Shown here piece after piece: positions 50,270 through 59,785 of a stretch of DNA of 64,000 nucleotides. Source of the DNA: Erythrobacter rubeus (GTDB lineage: Bacteria > Pseudomonadota > Alphaproteobacteria > Sphingomonadales > Sphingomonadaceae); the NCBI RefSeq assembly GCF_014705715.1, contig NZ_JACXLC010000001.1, positions 1,656,457 through 1,720,456 on the forward strand. The letters are read 5' to 3'. A program made the translations under genes and the position numbers. The notes below the pieces were generated by a model that was not told where the DNA came from, did not search any database, and was given only the letters and a program-made list of their open reading frames with translations. The first letter of the stretch is position 1. Each line of letters starts with the position of its first letter.

Positions 50270-51132
50270 TCTGCGCCGGCCAGCAATTCGCCAATCGCGG
50301 CGCGCGCTTCGGGCTCGTCCAGCGTCGGAGCATGGCCAACGCGTGGAACCGTCACAACGCTCATCTTGGGATTGCGCGCCTTCATCTGCTTCACCGTCTC
50401 GGCGGTGAGCAGGTCGGAAAGCTCGCCGCGGATCAGCACCATCGGCACAGCGCGCAAAGCCTCGAACGCAAGCCATAGGTTGGCAGGCGCTGCATTGCCT
50501 GGCTTGGAGAAAGGCTCTGCAATTGCCATGTCGTAATCGTAGCTGATCCGGCCGTTCTGGCAGACGCTGAGTGTGCGCTTCGCCATCTCCAGCCATCGAT
50601 CGAGATCGAAATCGGGGAAAGCTGCGCCGTGCACTTGGCTGAGCGAGCGGGCTGCGTGAATCCACGTCGGATAGCTGCCGCCCTGCCTGACATAACCGGC
50701 GATGCGTTCGACCCCCGATGTGTCGATCTCCGGCCCGATGTCGTTCATCACAACCGCAGCGATGCGCCCGGGCTGTGCATGGGCGAGCATCATGGTCATC
50801 AGCCCGCCCATCGAAGTCCCGATCGCGACGAAGCGGTCGATTCCTTCTTCCCTCAGAAGTTTTTCGACATCGGCGACATATTGCAGCGGATTGTACGTGT
50901 CCGAATCCGGCGCATAATCGCTCATTCCGCGCCCGCGCATGTCAGGCACGATTACGCGGCGCGTCCGGCTGATATCCTCGGCGAGATCGGCAAAGTCGCG
51001 TGCGTTGCGCGTCAGACCGTGCATGCAGAGGACCGGCAGCCTGTCCGTCCCTTCAGGTCCCGGATAATCGCGGTAATGGAGGCTCAGCCCGTCCTCGCTG
51101 ACCCAGGACCGGTCTTCATAGCTGGATGCCAT
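50266..51132 (-). CDS. alpha/beta-hydrolase
   Basis: 288 residues. Oxyanion region CMHGLTRN, nucleophile elbow GTSMGG, acid region LIRGELSDLLT and catalytic His in RVGHAPTLDEPEA are visible. Substrate not evident; family members include esterases and C-C hydrolases. It is translationally coupled to the glycosyltransferase (ATGA) and divergent from selO. Confidence 0.88.
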   Translation of the reverse strand: MASSYEDRSWVSEDGLSLHYRDYPGPEGTDRLPVLCMHGLTRNARDFADLAEDISRTRRVIVPDMRGRGMSDYAPDSDTYNPLQYVADVEKLLREEGIDRFVAIGTSMGGLMTMMLAHAQPGRIAAVVMNDIGPEIDTSGVERIAGYVRQGGSYPTWIHAARSLSQVHGAAFPDFDLDRWLEMAKRTLSVCQNGRISYDYDMAIAEPFSKPGNAAPANLWLAFEALRAVPMVLIRGELSDLLTAETVKQMKARNPKMSVVTVPRVGHAPTLDEPEARAAIGELLAGAE

Positions 51133-51208
51133 ATGCGGCGAAATTCCCTCACAGGTTTTGCAAGCAGGTGCGCTTGCGCCCGCCTTCGCTTGTCCCCACT
51201 ATTGCGCC

Positions 51209-52618
51209 ATGCGCGCAGAACCGCAACCTTCCAGCTATATCGCCGATCCTGCGATTCTGGAGCTGGCCGATTGGCTCGGCTCTCCTGTCGAACCTGCGAA
51301 TTTTCCGCAAACGCAGCTGCGGTTTCGCAACGATCGCTGGACGAAATCGGTGGGACTCGATCATCTGGGCGACGAAGATTGGTTGAGGCATTTCGGCAGG
51401 TTCGAACCGCTGCCTGATAACCTGCCCCAGCCGCTGGCGCTCAAATATCACGGGCATCAATTCAGGGTCTACAATCCCGATATCGGCGATGGCCGCGGGT
51501 TTCTGTTTGCGCAGCTGCGCGGCGCGGATGGGCGCTTGCTCGATCTCGGTACAAAGGGTTCGGGCCAGACGCCCTACAGCCGGGCGGGCGATGGCCGGCT
51601 GACCTTGAAGGGCGCAGTGCGCGAAATACTCGCGACCGAAATGCTGGAAGCGCTCGGCGTAAATACGTCGAAAACGTTTTCGGTCGTCGAAACCGGCGAG
51701 CAGCTGATGCGCGGAGACGAGCCATCGCCGACGCGGTCCGCAGTGATGACGCGGCTCAACCACTCGCACATTCGCATCGGCACGTTCCAGCGGCTTCTGG
51801 CTTTGGAAGAAACCACGCAGATGGAGGCGCTCGTCGCATATTGCCTCAAGCACTTCCCTGGCCCCACCCCGCCTGAGGACGCGCCTGGACGCGATGAACC
51901 TGCGGTGGTCCTGCTGCATCAGGTTATCGAGCGACTGGCCGACCTCGCCGCAAGCTACATGGTCGCTGGCTTCGTTCACGGCGTGCTCAACACCGACAAC
52001 ATGAACGTGACGGGTGAGAGCTTCGATTATGGTCCGTGGCGCTGGTTGCCGACATGGGACCCGAGCTTCACAGCCGCCTATTTCGACCATGGCGGTCTCT
52101 ACGCCTTTGGCCGTCAGCCCGAAGCGCTGCATTGGAATTGCGGCCAATTGGCCGTGGCGCTGCGCTTGCTTGCCGACAGCGAACCGCTGGTCGCGGCCAT
52201 GAACAGGTTCGGAGAACTCTACATGGCCGCCGTCGCCCGGCGGTGGTGCTGGCGGCTGGGCGTGGAGCCACGCGGGACAGAGGCCGATGCCGCGCTCGTT
52301 TCAGTATGCGAGAAGCACATGCGCGAAATGGGCGAGGGTCCGGATGCGTTCTTCTTTGTGCACCGGTCCAAGCGGGGCGATGCAGACGGAGAACTTGGCG
52401 AAGCGCTTGCCCCGTACCGAGCGGCAGACGCGCAGCATGAATACTGGTCCGGCATGGCTCCGCAATCATTGCTGATCGACGAAGTCGAAGCGATCTGGGC
52501 AGCAATTGACGAAAGCGACGACTGGAAGCCGCTCGAAGAAAAGATCGTGCAGATGCGGCAGATGGGCGACGCGCTCGGCCCGGCTCCCGAAGCGCAGGGG
52601 CATTCACCGATTAGCTAA
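51209..52618 (+). CDS. selO: protein adenylyltransferase SelO
   Basis: 469 residues from the ATG at 51209. Pseudokinase-fold signatures of SelO/YdiU are present: LALKYHGHQFRVYNPDIGDGRGFLFAQLRG, DLGTKGSGQTPYSR, GRLTLKGAVREILATEMLEALGV, and the inverted-orientation catalytic segment GFVHGVLNTDNMNVTGESFDYGPW. It transfers AMP to proteins in redox homeostasis. No selenocysteine context is seen. Confidence 0.95.
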   Translation: MRAEPQPSSYIADPAILELADWLGSPVEPANFPQTQLRFRNDRWTKSVGLDHLGDEDWLRHFGRFEPLPDNLPQPLALKYHGHQFRVYNPDIGDGRGFLFAQLRGADGRLLDLGTKGSGQTPYSRAGDGRLTLKGAVREILATEMLEALGVNTSKTFSVVETGEQLMRGDEPSPTRSAVMTRLNHSHIRIGTFQRLLALEETTQMEALVAYCLKHFPGPTPPEDAPGRDEPAVVLLHQVIERLADLAASYMVAGFVHGVLNTDNMNVTGESFDYGPWRWLPTWDPSFTAAYFDHGGLYAFGRQPEALHWNCGQLAVALRLLADSEPLVAAMNRFGELYMAAVARRWCWRLGVEPRGTEADAALVSVCEKHMREMGEGPDAFFFVHRSKRGDADGELGEALAPYRAADAQHEYWSGMAPQSLLIDEVEAIWAAIDESDDWKPLEEKIVQMRQMGDALGPAPEAQGHSPIS

Positions 52619-52776
52619 CCCGCGCCATCCACCGGACCGGCTCAGCCGCTCCACTTTGGCAGCAATTTGCTCGGGCGCTCTATCTTTTCCGCCGGTCTCA
52701 CACTACCGACCTAGTTAACGGAGCCAGTTCTGGTCGATAAGTTGGGGATGATGAGACGAAAGGTGACCTGTTAAAC

Positions 52777-54189
52777 GTGTCCGATAACGTTCTGATTTCC
52801 TATGATCCCGCGACCGGTGAGGAGCTGTGGCAGGGCAAGCATGGCGATGTCGATGCTGCGGTCAGCGCGGCGCGCCGCGCCTGGCCGTCATGGGCTGCCC
52901 GTCCGCTCACGAACCGGATCGAGATGGTCAGCCGCTTCGCCAACGAGGTGCGCGCAGAGGCCGATGGCCTTGCTGAGCTTATCGCTCGCGAGGCCGGAAA
53001 ACCCTTGTGGGAGGCAAGAACCGAAGTCGAAGCGGTCATCAACAAAGTCGACATCTCCGTGAATGCCTATGCCGAGCGGACAGGAAAGAAGAAGCTCGAC
53101 AGCGGCCTTAATGGCACCGCCTCTGTCCGGCATAAGCCGCACGGTACGATGGCCGTTCTGGGCCCCTACAATTTCCCGGCGCACCTTCCCAATGGTCACA
53201 TCATTCCGGCGCTGATCGCGGGCAATGTCGTCCTGTTCAAGCCTTCCGAGAAAACGCCTGCTGTCGGCGCCGCGCTGGTCGAGTGTTTCCGCAAGGCATC
53301 TTTTCCGGAAGGCGTCGTCCAACTCGTTGTCGGCGGGCCGGACGAAGGCAAGGCTCTGGTCGCCCACCCCGGCATTGATGGCGTGTTGTTTACCGGATCG
53401 GCCAATGCAGGGATCGCGATCAATCGCAAGCTTGCAGCAAACCCTGGCAAGATCGTCGCGCTCGAAATGGGCGGCAACAACCCGATGGTTGTAACCAAGA
53501 CACCCAAGCTGAAGGACGCAGCTGTCCTCATCGTCCAGAGCGCATTCACGACAGCGGGTCAGCGCTGCACGGCAGCGCGGCGGCTGATCGTCGTCGACAG
53601 TGTCTATGACGCGCTGATGGACGAGCTGGTACCGCTCACCAAAAAGCTGATCGTCGGTGATCCGCTGAGCGAACCGCAGCCCTTCATGGGTCCGGTGATC
53701 GACAATGAAACAGCCGATCGCCTCAGCGAAAGCTTTCTTGCGCTGGTGACGGCTGGCGGCAAACCGATTTGTCATCTGCGACGGCCCGATCCGGAAAAGC
53801 CATTTCTTACGCCGGGCATTATCGACACGACCGATATCGAGGACCGCCCGGATATCGAGCTTTTCGGGCCAATCCTTCAAGTGATCCGCGTGCCCGATCT
53901 CGACAGCGCGATAACAGAGGCAAACAACACCCGTTTCGGCCTTTCCGCTTCGCTCATCGGCGGCTCGCCGGAGGACTACGGACGCTTCTGGGCCAATATC
54001 CGCGCGGGGATTATCAACTGGAACCGGCCCACCAACGGTGCCTCGTCAGGCGCGCCCTTTGGCGGCATTGGCCTGTCCGGAAATCACCGTCCTGCCGCCT
54101 ATTACGCTGCCGACTACTGCGCCTATCCGGTCGCGAGTACCGAAATGGAGCAGCCGCGCGCCACGATCGGCGTCGGGCTCAAGGATTAA
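52777..54189 (+). CDS. astD: succinylglutamate-semialdehyde dehydrogenase
   Basis: 470 residues from GTG 52777. The aldehyde-dehydrogenase fold shows GPYNFPAHLPNGHIIPALIAGNVVLFKPSEKTP, the GSANAG cofactor loop, catalytic Glu in LEMGGNNP and Cys in GQRCTAARR. The AstD-specific GPYNFP-x-HLPNGH is diagnostic. It oxidises N-succinylglutamate semialdehyde in the arginine succinyltransferase pathway. No astA, astB or astE lies beside it. Confidence 0.92.
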   Translation: MSDNVLISYDPATGEELWQGKHGDVDAAVSAARRAWPSWAARPLTNRIEMVSRFANEVRAEADGLAELIAREAGKPLWEARTEVEAVINKVDISVNAYAERTGKKKLDSGLNGTASVRHKPHGTMAVLGPYNFPAHLPNGHIIPALIAGNVVLFKPSEKTPAVGAALVECFRKASFPEGVVQLVVGGPDEGKALVAHPGIDGVLFTGSANAGIAINRKLAANPGKIVALEMGGNNPMVVTKTPKLKDAAVLIVQSAFTTAGQRCTAARRLIVVDSVYDALMDELVPLTKKLIVGDPLSEPQPFMGPVIDNETADRLSESFLALVTAGGKPICHLRRPDPEKPFLTPGIIDTTDIEDRPDIELFGPILQVIRVPDLDSAITEANNTRFGLSASLIGGSPEDYGRFWANIRAGIINWNRPTNGASSGAPFGGIGLSGNHRPAAYYAADYCAYPVASTEMEQPRATIGVGLKD

Positions 54190-54501
54190 GCTTCGCATCT
54201 CGCCACGCGAAAACGAAAACGCCCCCACCCCTAGAAAGGGATGGAGGCGCTTTCCACGACAGGTGGTTGCCGCGCTCAGGCCGTTGGTGGGGATGGCCCA
54301 AGAAGGGGGAGCGAGGCGCAATGGCGCGGGGTGCATGCAGCCTCTCTCGATCTGGTTGTTCATGTATAGAGAGATATATCTGAACGGCCTGCGATCCGAT
54401 TTGAAATCTAGCGTTCAGCTTAACCACCTCGAATCTGAATGAGTTTGAGCGCAAGGTGTGAGCTTGCGCGGTCGGTTGGCGAGGCCTAGGGGCAAGGCTC
54501 C
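54190..54501. other. 312-bp intergenic interval after astD
   Basis: No gene is supported. It contains an imperfect terminator-like hairpin at 54220-54249 and a 7-bp GCGCAAG/CTTGCGC hairpin at 54449-54469, 33 bp before rarD. Confidence 0.5.
54220..54249 (+). terminator. hairpin terminator downstream of astD
   Basis: CGCCCCCACCCC (54220-54231) pairs imperfectly with GGGATGGAGGCG (54238-54249) across a 6-base loop. A TTTT-containing tract flanks the minus-strand side, and CTTTCC the plus side, so termination could be bidirectional. Confidence 0.45.
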
Positions 54502-55425
54502 ATGGCCGCTTCCCAGCCCGCATCGCACTCTCCTTATCACGCAGAGCCATCCGGCCTGCCCGCGGCGCTGGGTGCGTATGTCATCTGGGGCTTCATGCCC
54601 CTGTACCTGTTGCTGGTGACCGCCGTTCCGCCGTTCGAATTCGTCGGCTGGCGGATCATCTGGACGCTGCCGTTTTGCCTGCTGATCGTCGCACTGCGGA
54701 AGCAATTTCCCGCGCTCCGCGCAGCCTTGAGCAATCCGCGCACCATGCTTGCCCTGTTCGCAAGCGCGATCCTAATCGCGATCAATTGGTTCGTTTACAT
54801 CTGGGCGATCATGCAAAGTGAAGTCTACGCGGCGAGCCTTGGCTACTACCTCAATCCGCTGCTCAATGTGCTGCTCGGCACATTGCTGCTGAGGGAGCGT
54901 CTCAGCAAGTGGCAGTGGCTGGCGGTCGCCATCGCCGCCGGCGCGGTCGCTTTGCTGGCCGCCGGTGCGTTGACGACGCTCTGGATCAGCCTGACACTTG
55001 CCCTAAGCTTCGGCATGTATGGTATTGTGAGGAAGCAAGTTCCGGTTGGCTCACTACCCGGATTGACGATCGAAAGCGCCATCCTGCTGCTTCCTGCAGC
55101 TGGCATTGCATGGTGGTATGCGCAAAGCCCGGCAGGTTCGGCCTTCGGTACAGACCTCGGCCTCAGCGCTCTGATCGCGTTTTCAGGGATCGTGACCGCG
55201 GTGCCGCTGCTGATGTTCGCCATTGCGGCGAAGCGAATGAACTACTCAACGCTCGGCTTCATCCAATACCTTGCCCCGACCATCGTGTTCATTCTCGGGC
55301 TGACAGTGTTCGGCCAGGAGCTTCAGCCGGTGCAATTGGGCAGCTTCGTGTTGATCTGGACGGCTGTTGCGATTTTCGTCGCCGACCTGTGGACCAAGTC
55401 CCGCCGAACAAGAGCGACCGCTTAG
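54502..55425 (+). CDS. rarD: EamA-family transporter RarD-like
   Basis: 307 residues with ten hydrophobic segments. LGAYVIWGFMPLYLLLV, EFVGWRIIWTLPFCLLIV, YAASLGYYLNPLLNVLLGTLLLRERLSKWQWLAVAIA and NYSTLGFIQYLAPTIVFILG are typical of RarD (chloramphenicol-sensitive protein) within the drug/metabolite transporter superfamily. Substrate unknown. Convergent with pyrC, overlapping by 4 bp. Confidence 0.88.
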   Translation: MAASQPASHSPYHAEPSGLPAALGAYVIWGFMPLYLLLVTAVPPFEFVGWRIIWTLPFCLLIVALRKQFPALRAALSNPRTMLALFASAILIAINWFVYIWAIMQSEVYAASLGYYLNPLLNVLLGTLLLRERLSKWQWLAVAIAAGAVALLAAGALTTLWISLTLALSFGMYGIVRKQVPVGSLPGLTIESAILLLPAAGIAWWYAQSPAGSAFGTDLGLSALIAFSGIVTAVPLLMFAIAAKRMNYSTLGFIQYLAPTIVFILGLTVFGQELQPVQLGSFVLIWTAVAIFVADLWTKSRRTRATA

Positions 55426-56459
55426 CCCGCGATCCGCCAGCCAAGCGTCTGCCCGGCGTGGAAGGGGACGATGTCCTCTCCCGTCAGCGGCAAGGTTTCT
55501 GGCACGGCAATATCGGCTCGCTCCAGCGTAATCTGCTCCTCATTCACTGGCAGACCGTAGAACGCCGGACCATAGAGCGAGGCGAAGCCTTCGAATCGAT
55601 CGAGAGCATTTTCCTCTTCGAACACGGCCAGATAGCTTTCCAGCGCGAATGGCGCGTTGAAAATACCCGCACAACCGCAAGAGGATTCCTTGGCAGACCG
55701 AAGGTGCGGCGCGCTGTCCGTGCCGAGAAAGAATTTCGGCGACCCAGATGTTGCGGCGCGGCGCAGGGCCAGCCGGTGGGTCTCGCGCTTGGCGACCGGC
55801 AGGCAGTAATTGTGCGGCTGGATGCCTCCCACCAGCATCGCATTGCGATTGATATGAAGGTGTTGCGGCGTGATCGTGGCAGCGACATTGATGCCGCTTT
55901 CTTCGACGAAGGTCACCGCATCCGCTGTGGTGATGTGTTCGAACACAACCTTTAGATTCGGGAAGTCGCGAGTGATGGCGCGCATGTGTCGCTCGATGAA
56001 CTCGGCTTCACGGTCGAACACATCGATGTCGTGATCGGTAACTTCGCCGTGGATGCACAGCACGATGCCTTCCGCTTCCATGCGCTCAAGGACCGGGTAG
56101 ATCTTAGCAACATCGCTCACTCCGCTTGCCGAATTGGTTGTTGCATTGGCGGGATAGAGCTTCGCAGCGGTGAAAATGCCGTCCGCCGCCCCGCGCGCAA
56201 GGTCGTCAGGATCGGTTGTGTCGGTGAGGTAGCAGGTCATCAGTGGCTCGAAACGAACGCCCGGGGGCACCGCGGCGCGGATACGGTCGCGATAATCGCT
56301 TGCAAGCGCGGCTGTCGTCACAGGCGGCGTCAGGTTCGGCATCACGATCGCGCGGGCGAACTGGCGCGCCGTGTAAGGCACGACGCCGAGCATGATCTCG
56401 CCATCGCGAAAATGGAGATGCCAATCGTCGGGGCGGCGGATCGTGAGGCTGTCGGTCAT
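55422..56459 (-). CDS. pyrC: dihydroorotase (class II, PyrC)
   Basis: 345 residues from the ATG at 56459. Zinc-ligand WHLHFRDG near the N-terminus, KLYPANATTNS with the carbamylated Lys, LCIHGEVTD, FEHITTADAV, ATITPQHLHINRNAM and FLGTDSAPH make the amidohydrolase active site complete. It closes carbamoyl-aspartate to dihydroorotate in pyrimidine synthesis. It diverges from the ATP-grasp gene with 66 bp between. Confidence 0.95.
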   Translation of the reverse strand: MTDSLTIRRPDDWHLHFRDGEIMLGVVPYTARQFARAIVMPNLTPPVTTAALASDYRDRIRAAVPPGVRFEPLMTCYLTDTTDPDDLARGAADGIFTAAKLYPANATTNSASGVSDVAKIYPVLERMEAEGIVLCIHGEVTDHDIDVFDREAEFIERHMRAITRDFPNLKVVFEHITTADAVTFVEESGINVAATITPQHLHINRNAMLVGGIQPHNYCLPVAKRETHRLALRRAATSGSPKFFLGTDSAPHLRSAKESSCGCAGIFNAPFALESYLAVFEEENALDRFEGFASLYGPAFYGLPVNEEQITLERADIAVPETLPLTGEDIVPFHAGQTLGWRIAG

Positions 56460-56525
56460 GCGCGATGCCATAAGCGCGCGCGTTGGGTCTTTCCAGTCCC
56501 GCCGCGCACGAATAGGGCGCAGTGC

Positions 56526-57419
56526 ATGCCCACTATCGGATTCCTCGCTTGCGAGACGACCCTACCCGGAAACGGCGACCGCCGCCGCGGCGACGCGTAT
56601 GAGCACGACCTGATGGTTGCCGCCCTCGAGCCAGCGTTTGAGAAGCACAACCTCGAATTGAGGGTCGTCGATTGGGAAGCGCCTGTCGAGGCTTTCGACG
56701 GGCTGGATCTCGTGCTGCTCGGCACGGCTTGGAATTATCAGGACAAGGCACAGGAGTTCATCACGCGGCTCGAGAAATTGAGCGCACGCGGGATCATGGT
56801 GTGCAACCCGCCGGAGGTGGTCCGATGGAACTACAGCAAGACCTATCTGCGCGACCTCGCGAGCAGCGGCGCCCACACCATTCCCACGCAGTGGCTGGAC
56901 GACGTCACTCCGGCCGATGCACTTTCGGCGATGGCCGCGTTTGGGTGTGACAGACTGGTTGTGAAACGACAGGTTGGTGCAGGCGCGCTCGATCAGGTGC
57001 TCCTCAGCAGTGACGCCTTACCAAAAGAAGGCTGGCGCTACGGTCACCGCGCGATGTTGCAGCCCTATCTGCCCGCAATAGCGAGCGAAGGCGAACTCAG
57101 CTTCATCTTCATTGATGGAAAGCTCGGCCATGCCTTGCGAAAGCTTCCCGCAAAGGGGGATTACCGCATCCAATCGCTCTATGGTGGGACCGAGGGCGTC
57201 TATCATCCGGCCGCCGAAGAAATCGCAGAGGCCTCCTCGATCGTCGCAGCGCTCCCCTTCCCCGTTCCGCTTTATGCGCGGATCGACATGCTGCGTGCGG
57301 AGGATGAAGCGCTGATGGTTATGGAAGCCGAGCTGATCGAACCCTATCTCTATCCCGAGCAAGGACCAGAGCTGGGCGAACGGCTCGCCAGCGCCATAGC
57401 AAAACGAGTTGCACACTGA
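56526..57419 (+). CDS. ATP-grasp (RimK-like) family protein
   Basis: 297 residues from the ATG at 56526; the longer open frame upstream is antisense to pyrC. The N-terminal IGFLACETTLPGNGDRRRGDAYEHDLMVAAL and WNYQDKAQEFITRLEKL, then NPPEVVRWNYSKTYLRDLASSGAHTIPTQW, resemble stand-alone ATP-grasp proteins related to glutathione synthetase. RLVVKRQVGAG and EAELIEPYLY provide nucleotide and metal residues. Substrates unknown. Stop overlaps the next ATG (TGATG). Confidence 0.82.
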   Translation: MPTIGFLACETTLPGNGDRRRGDAYEHDLMVAALEPAFEKHNLELRVVDWEAPVEAFDGLDLVLLGTAWNYQDKAQEFITRLEKLSARGIMVCNPPEVVRWNYSKTYLRDLASSGAHTIPTQWLDDVTPADALSAMAAFGCDRLVVKRQVGAGALDQVLLSSDALPKEGWRYGHRAMLQPYLPAIASEGELSFIFIDGKLGHALRKLPAKGDYRIQSLYGGTEGVYHPAAEEIAEASSIVAALPFPVPLYARIDMLRAEDEALMVMEAELIEPYLYPEQGPELGERLASAIAKRVAH

Positions 57420-58150
57420 TGACTGCGAAACCACTCGCCCGAAGGGCTATCATTAGGGTCGCCCCGCGTAACGGTGACGAGAATGTCGCTGATTTCCTTC
57501 AAGGTCTGCTCACCAACGATGTGACAGGCGACTTGCCAGCCTATGCCGCTTTGTTGTCGGCGCAGGGGAAGGCGATGTTCGATTTCCTCGTATGGCCTGG
57601 GGAAGACGGATCGCTGCTGCTCGATTGCGAAGCGGAGAGCGCCGACGATCTGGTGAAGCGTCTTTCGCTGTACCGCCTGCGCCGCCCGATCGACATTGCC
57701 GTTGATGAAAGCCTCGCCGCATACTGGAGCGAGCGTGCTTTCGATGGAGCATTGCCAGATCCACGCCTTCCTGCGCTCGGCTATCGCGCTGTCGCGCCGG
57801 CTGATATCCGGGATGCTACAGACGAAGCCTACCGCGCTCATCGGCTCGCCCTAGGCGTGCCGGAAGGTCAGGCTGAACTGGGCGATATCCTGTGGCTGGA
57901 AACGAACGCAGTCGAGCTCAACGGCGTGAGTTTCGACAAGGGGTGTTATATCGGTCAGGAGAACACCGCCCGGATGAACTGGCGGCAAAAGGTCAATCGG
58001 CGGCTGGTCGTCGTGCCGCTCGCCTCATCCGAAGAGAAACGGCGCAAGGCGGCTTATCCCGATGTGGGCCTGGCGGTCGATCACTTGCGCGTTGCCGATC
58101 TCGATCCCCAGACGCTACCCGACTGGCAGGCTGCCGCGATCGGCGAATAA
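57419..58150 (+). CDS. ygfZ: YgfZ/GcvT-like folate-binding Fe-S maintenance protein
   Basis: 243 residues. The YgfZ signature KGCYIGQE is present (FDKGCYIGQENTARM), with LQGLLTNDVTG and LLSAQGKAMFDFLVW in the tetrahydrofolate-binding domain. YgfZ assists folate-dependent maintenance of certain Fe-S enzymes such as MiaB. It is coupled to the ATP-grasp gene and ends 1 bp before the convergent TetR gene. Confidence 0.92.
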   Translation: MTAKPLARRAIIRVAPRNGDENVADFLQGLLTNDVTGDLPAYAALLSAQGKAMFDFLVWPGEDGSLLLDCEAESADDLVKRLSLYRLRRPIDIAVDESLAAYWSERAFDGALPDPRLPALGYRAVAPADIRDATDEAYRAHRLALGVPEGQAELGDILWLETNAVELNGVSFDKGCYIGQENTARMNWRQKVNRRLVVVPLASSEEKRRKAAYPDVGLAVDHLRVADLDPQTLPDWQAAAIGE

Positions 58151-58151
58151 T

Positions 58152-58748
58152 CTAATTCTGATAATGCTCGGCCATTGATGCTTCGAGATTGGCTGCGGCG
58201 CGCTCGCGCGCGGTGTCACGTGGAAGGCCCAAAGATTTTGCCAGCGCGGCACCGATAAGCGCATCGCCCAGCGCCAGCAGCACGAGACTGAGCGTGTCCT
58301 TGTGGACGTGCATGTCGTCGCCGTGGGTTTCAGCCTCTTCGGGCGCGATCTCATCTACCAGTTCGTGAATGGTCGAGATGATGGGATTAAGCGCATCCTC
58401 GTTACCCGTCAGCAGCATCCAGCTGGTGAGCGCACCCGCACCTTCTCGGTCGAACGCATCGAACGCCAGATCCACCACTTCGCGCGCGGACCCTAGCCCG
58501 GCCCTGCTGGCCCGAACCGCTTCGATGATTGTCTCGCATACGGTTTTCGCGAGATGCTCGGCCAGCGCCTTTTGCAGCCCCGATGCGGAACCGAAATGAT
58601 GGAGCAGGTTGGCGTGCGTACGCCCGATCCGCGCGGCCACCGCCTTCAGCGTGACCGATTGCGGACCTGTTTCGATAAGCAGTGCGCGCGCGGCCTCAAG
58701 GGCGGAACTGCGCGACTCTTCGGGCGTTAACCTCTTGCGACTTGTCAT
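58152..58748 (-). CDS. TetR-family transcriptional regulator
   Basis: 198 residues with an N-terminal helix-turn-helix (ALEAARALLIETGPQSVTLKAVAARIGRTHANLLHHFGSASGLQKALAEHL) and a helical ligand domain. Divergent from a metal-dependent hydrolase with only 30 bp between starts, so a single operator must control both; the hydrolase is the likely target. Confidence 0.92.
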   Translation of the reverse strand: MTSRKRLTPEESRSSALEAARALLIETGPQSVTLKAVAARIGRTHANLLHHFGSASGLQKALAEHLAKTVCETIIEAVRASRAGLGSAREVVDLAFDAFDREGAGALTSWMLLTGNEDALNPIISTIHELVDEIAPEEAETHGDDMHVHKDTLSLVLLALGDALIGAALAKSLGLPRDTARERAAANLEASMAEHYQN

Positions 58749-58778
58749 TAATTTGCATCCCTAATAAAAAGTAAAGCC

Positions 58779-59708
58779 ATGAACAAGCAAACCTCGTTCG
58801 AAATCGACCGCTCCGCGGCCGTCGATGAAACCCCACAGAGCGACAAATCGCTCGGCCTGGCGCGCGCCAGCGCGACGCCTGCGGAGCATGAGCTGATCGT
58901 GCGAAACGAACGTTTCCCGAGGGAAGCGATGGTTCCGCGCCACTGGCACTCGGGCGATCCTGTCGCGACCGCTTGGTACAATTCGGTCTCCGCCAGCCTG
59001 CCGCGCGGCGAGGCGTTCTTCATCGACACTCTGCGTCTTTTCAGGGACGACCTTCCGGCCAATCTGGCCCGCGAAGTGAAGGCGTTCACCACGCAGGAGA
59101 TTAATCATACCCGTGAACATGTCGCTTTTAATCGGCTTGTTTCCGACCATGGTTACAACGTCGAAAGCATCGACCAGGGCATTCAGGCGATGCTCGCTTT
59201 GACCGAAGGGCGGCCGAAGGAATTCAACCTCGCCATCACCATCGCGCTTGAACACTTTGCTGCGATCATCAGCCGCCATCTGCTACAGTATCCCGACTAT
59301 CTCGAAGGTGCAGATCCTGTGGCCGCCGAAGTGTGGCGCTGGCACGCGACCGAAGAAATCGAGCACAAGGGGCTGGTCTACGATGTCTGGCTGCATGCAA
59401 CGCGCGATTGGAGCGCATGGAAGCGGTACAAGACCCGCGCGATGATCGCCGCCCTCATCACCAAGAAATATTTCGGCAACCGGATCAGGGACGCGATCGG
59501 GCTGCTTGAACAGGATGGGTTCACCCGGAAACAGGCGAAGCGCAAACTCTATGCGTTTCTCTGGTGGAAACCGGGCATGATGCGCCGCATGTTCTTCGAA
59601 TGGGCGAGCATCCTCAAGCCCAGCTTTCATCCGTGGCAGCATGACGACCGCGAGCTTATCCAGAAATGGGAAAGCCCGTACAAAGACGCTGTCATGCCAG
59701 CTGAATGA
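58779..59708 (+). CDS. PF10118-type metal-dependent hydrolase
   Basis: 309 residues, helical, with di-metal style His/Glu pairs: TTQEINHTREHVAFN, ITIALEHFAAIISRHLL and WHATEEIEHKGLVYDVW. This matches the predicted metal-dependent hydrolase family (ferritin-like fold). Substrate unknown; many members lie beside a TetR gene as here. A strong terminator follows at 59731. Confidence 0.88.
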   Translation: MNKQTSFEIDRSAAVDETPQSDKSLGLARASATPAEHELIVRNERFPREAMVPRHWHSGDPVATAWYNSVSASLPRGEAFFIDTLRLFRDDLPANLAREVKAFTTQEINHTREHVAFNRLVSDHGYNVESIDQGIQAMLALTEGRPKEFNLAITIALEHFAAIISRHLLQYPDYLEGADPVAAEVWRWHATEEIEHKGLVYDVWLHATRDWSAWKRYKTRAMIAALITKKYFGNRIRDAIGLLEQDGFTRKQAKRKLYAFLWWKPGMMRRMFFEWASILKPSFHPWQHDDRELIQKWESPYKDAVMPAE

Positions 59709-59730
59709 GTTCGATTATCTTGAAAGAAAA

Positions 59731-59767
59731 AACCCCGGCAACTCAACCGAGTAGCCGGGGTTTTTTT
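59731..59767 (+). terminator. strong intrinsic terminator
   Basis: AACCCCGGC-A-ACTC pairs with GAGT-A-GCCGGGGTT across an AACC loop (59731-59762) and runs into seven Ts. The A-run before the stem makes it functional on the minus strand as well, towards the GNAT gene. Confidence 0.92.
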
Positions 59768-59785
59768 GCGAGTGAGTGAATAATC

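Noticed and set aside
55986..56525. Extension of the ATP-grasp frame across pyrC
   Set aside because: Antisense to conserved pyrC sequence; the family N-terminus begins at the ATG at 56526.
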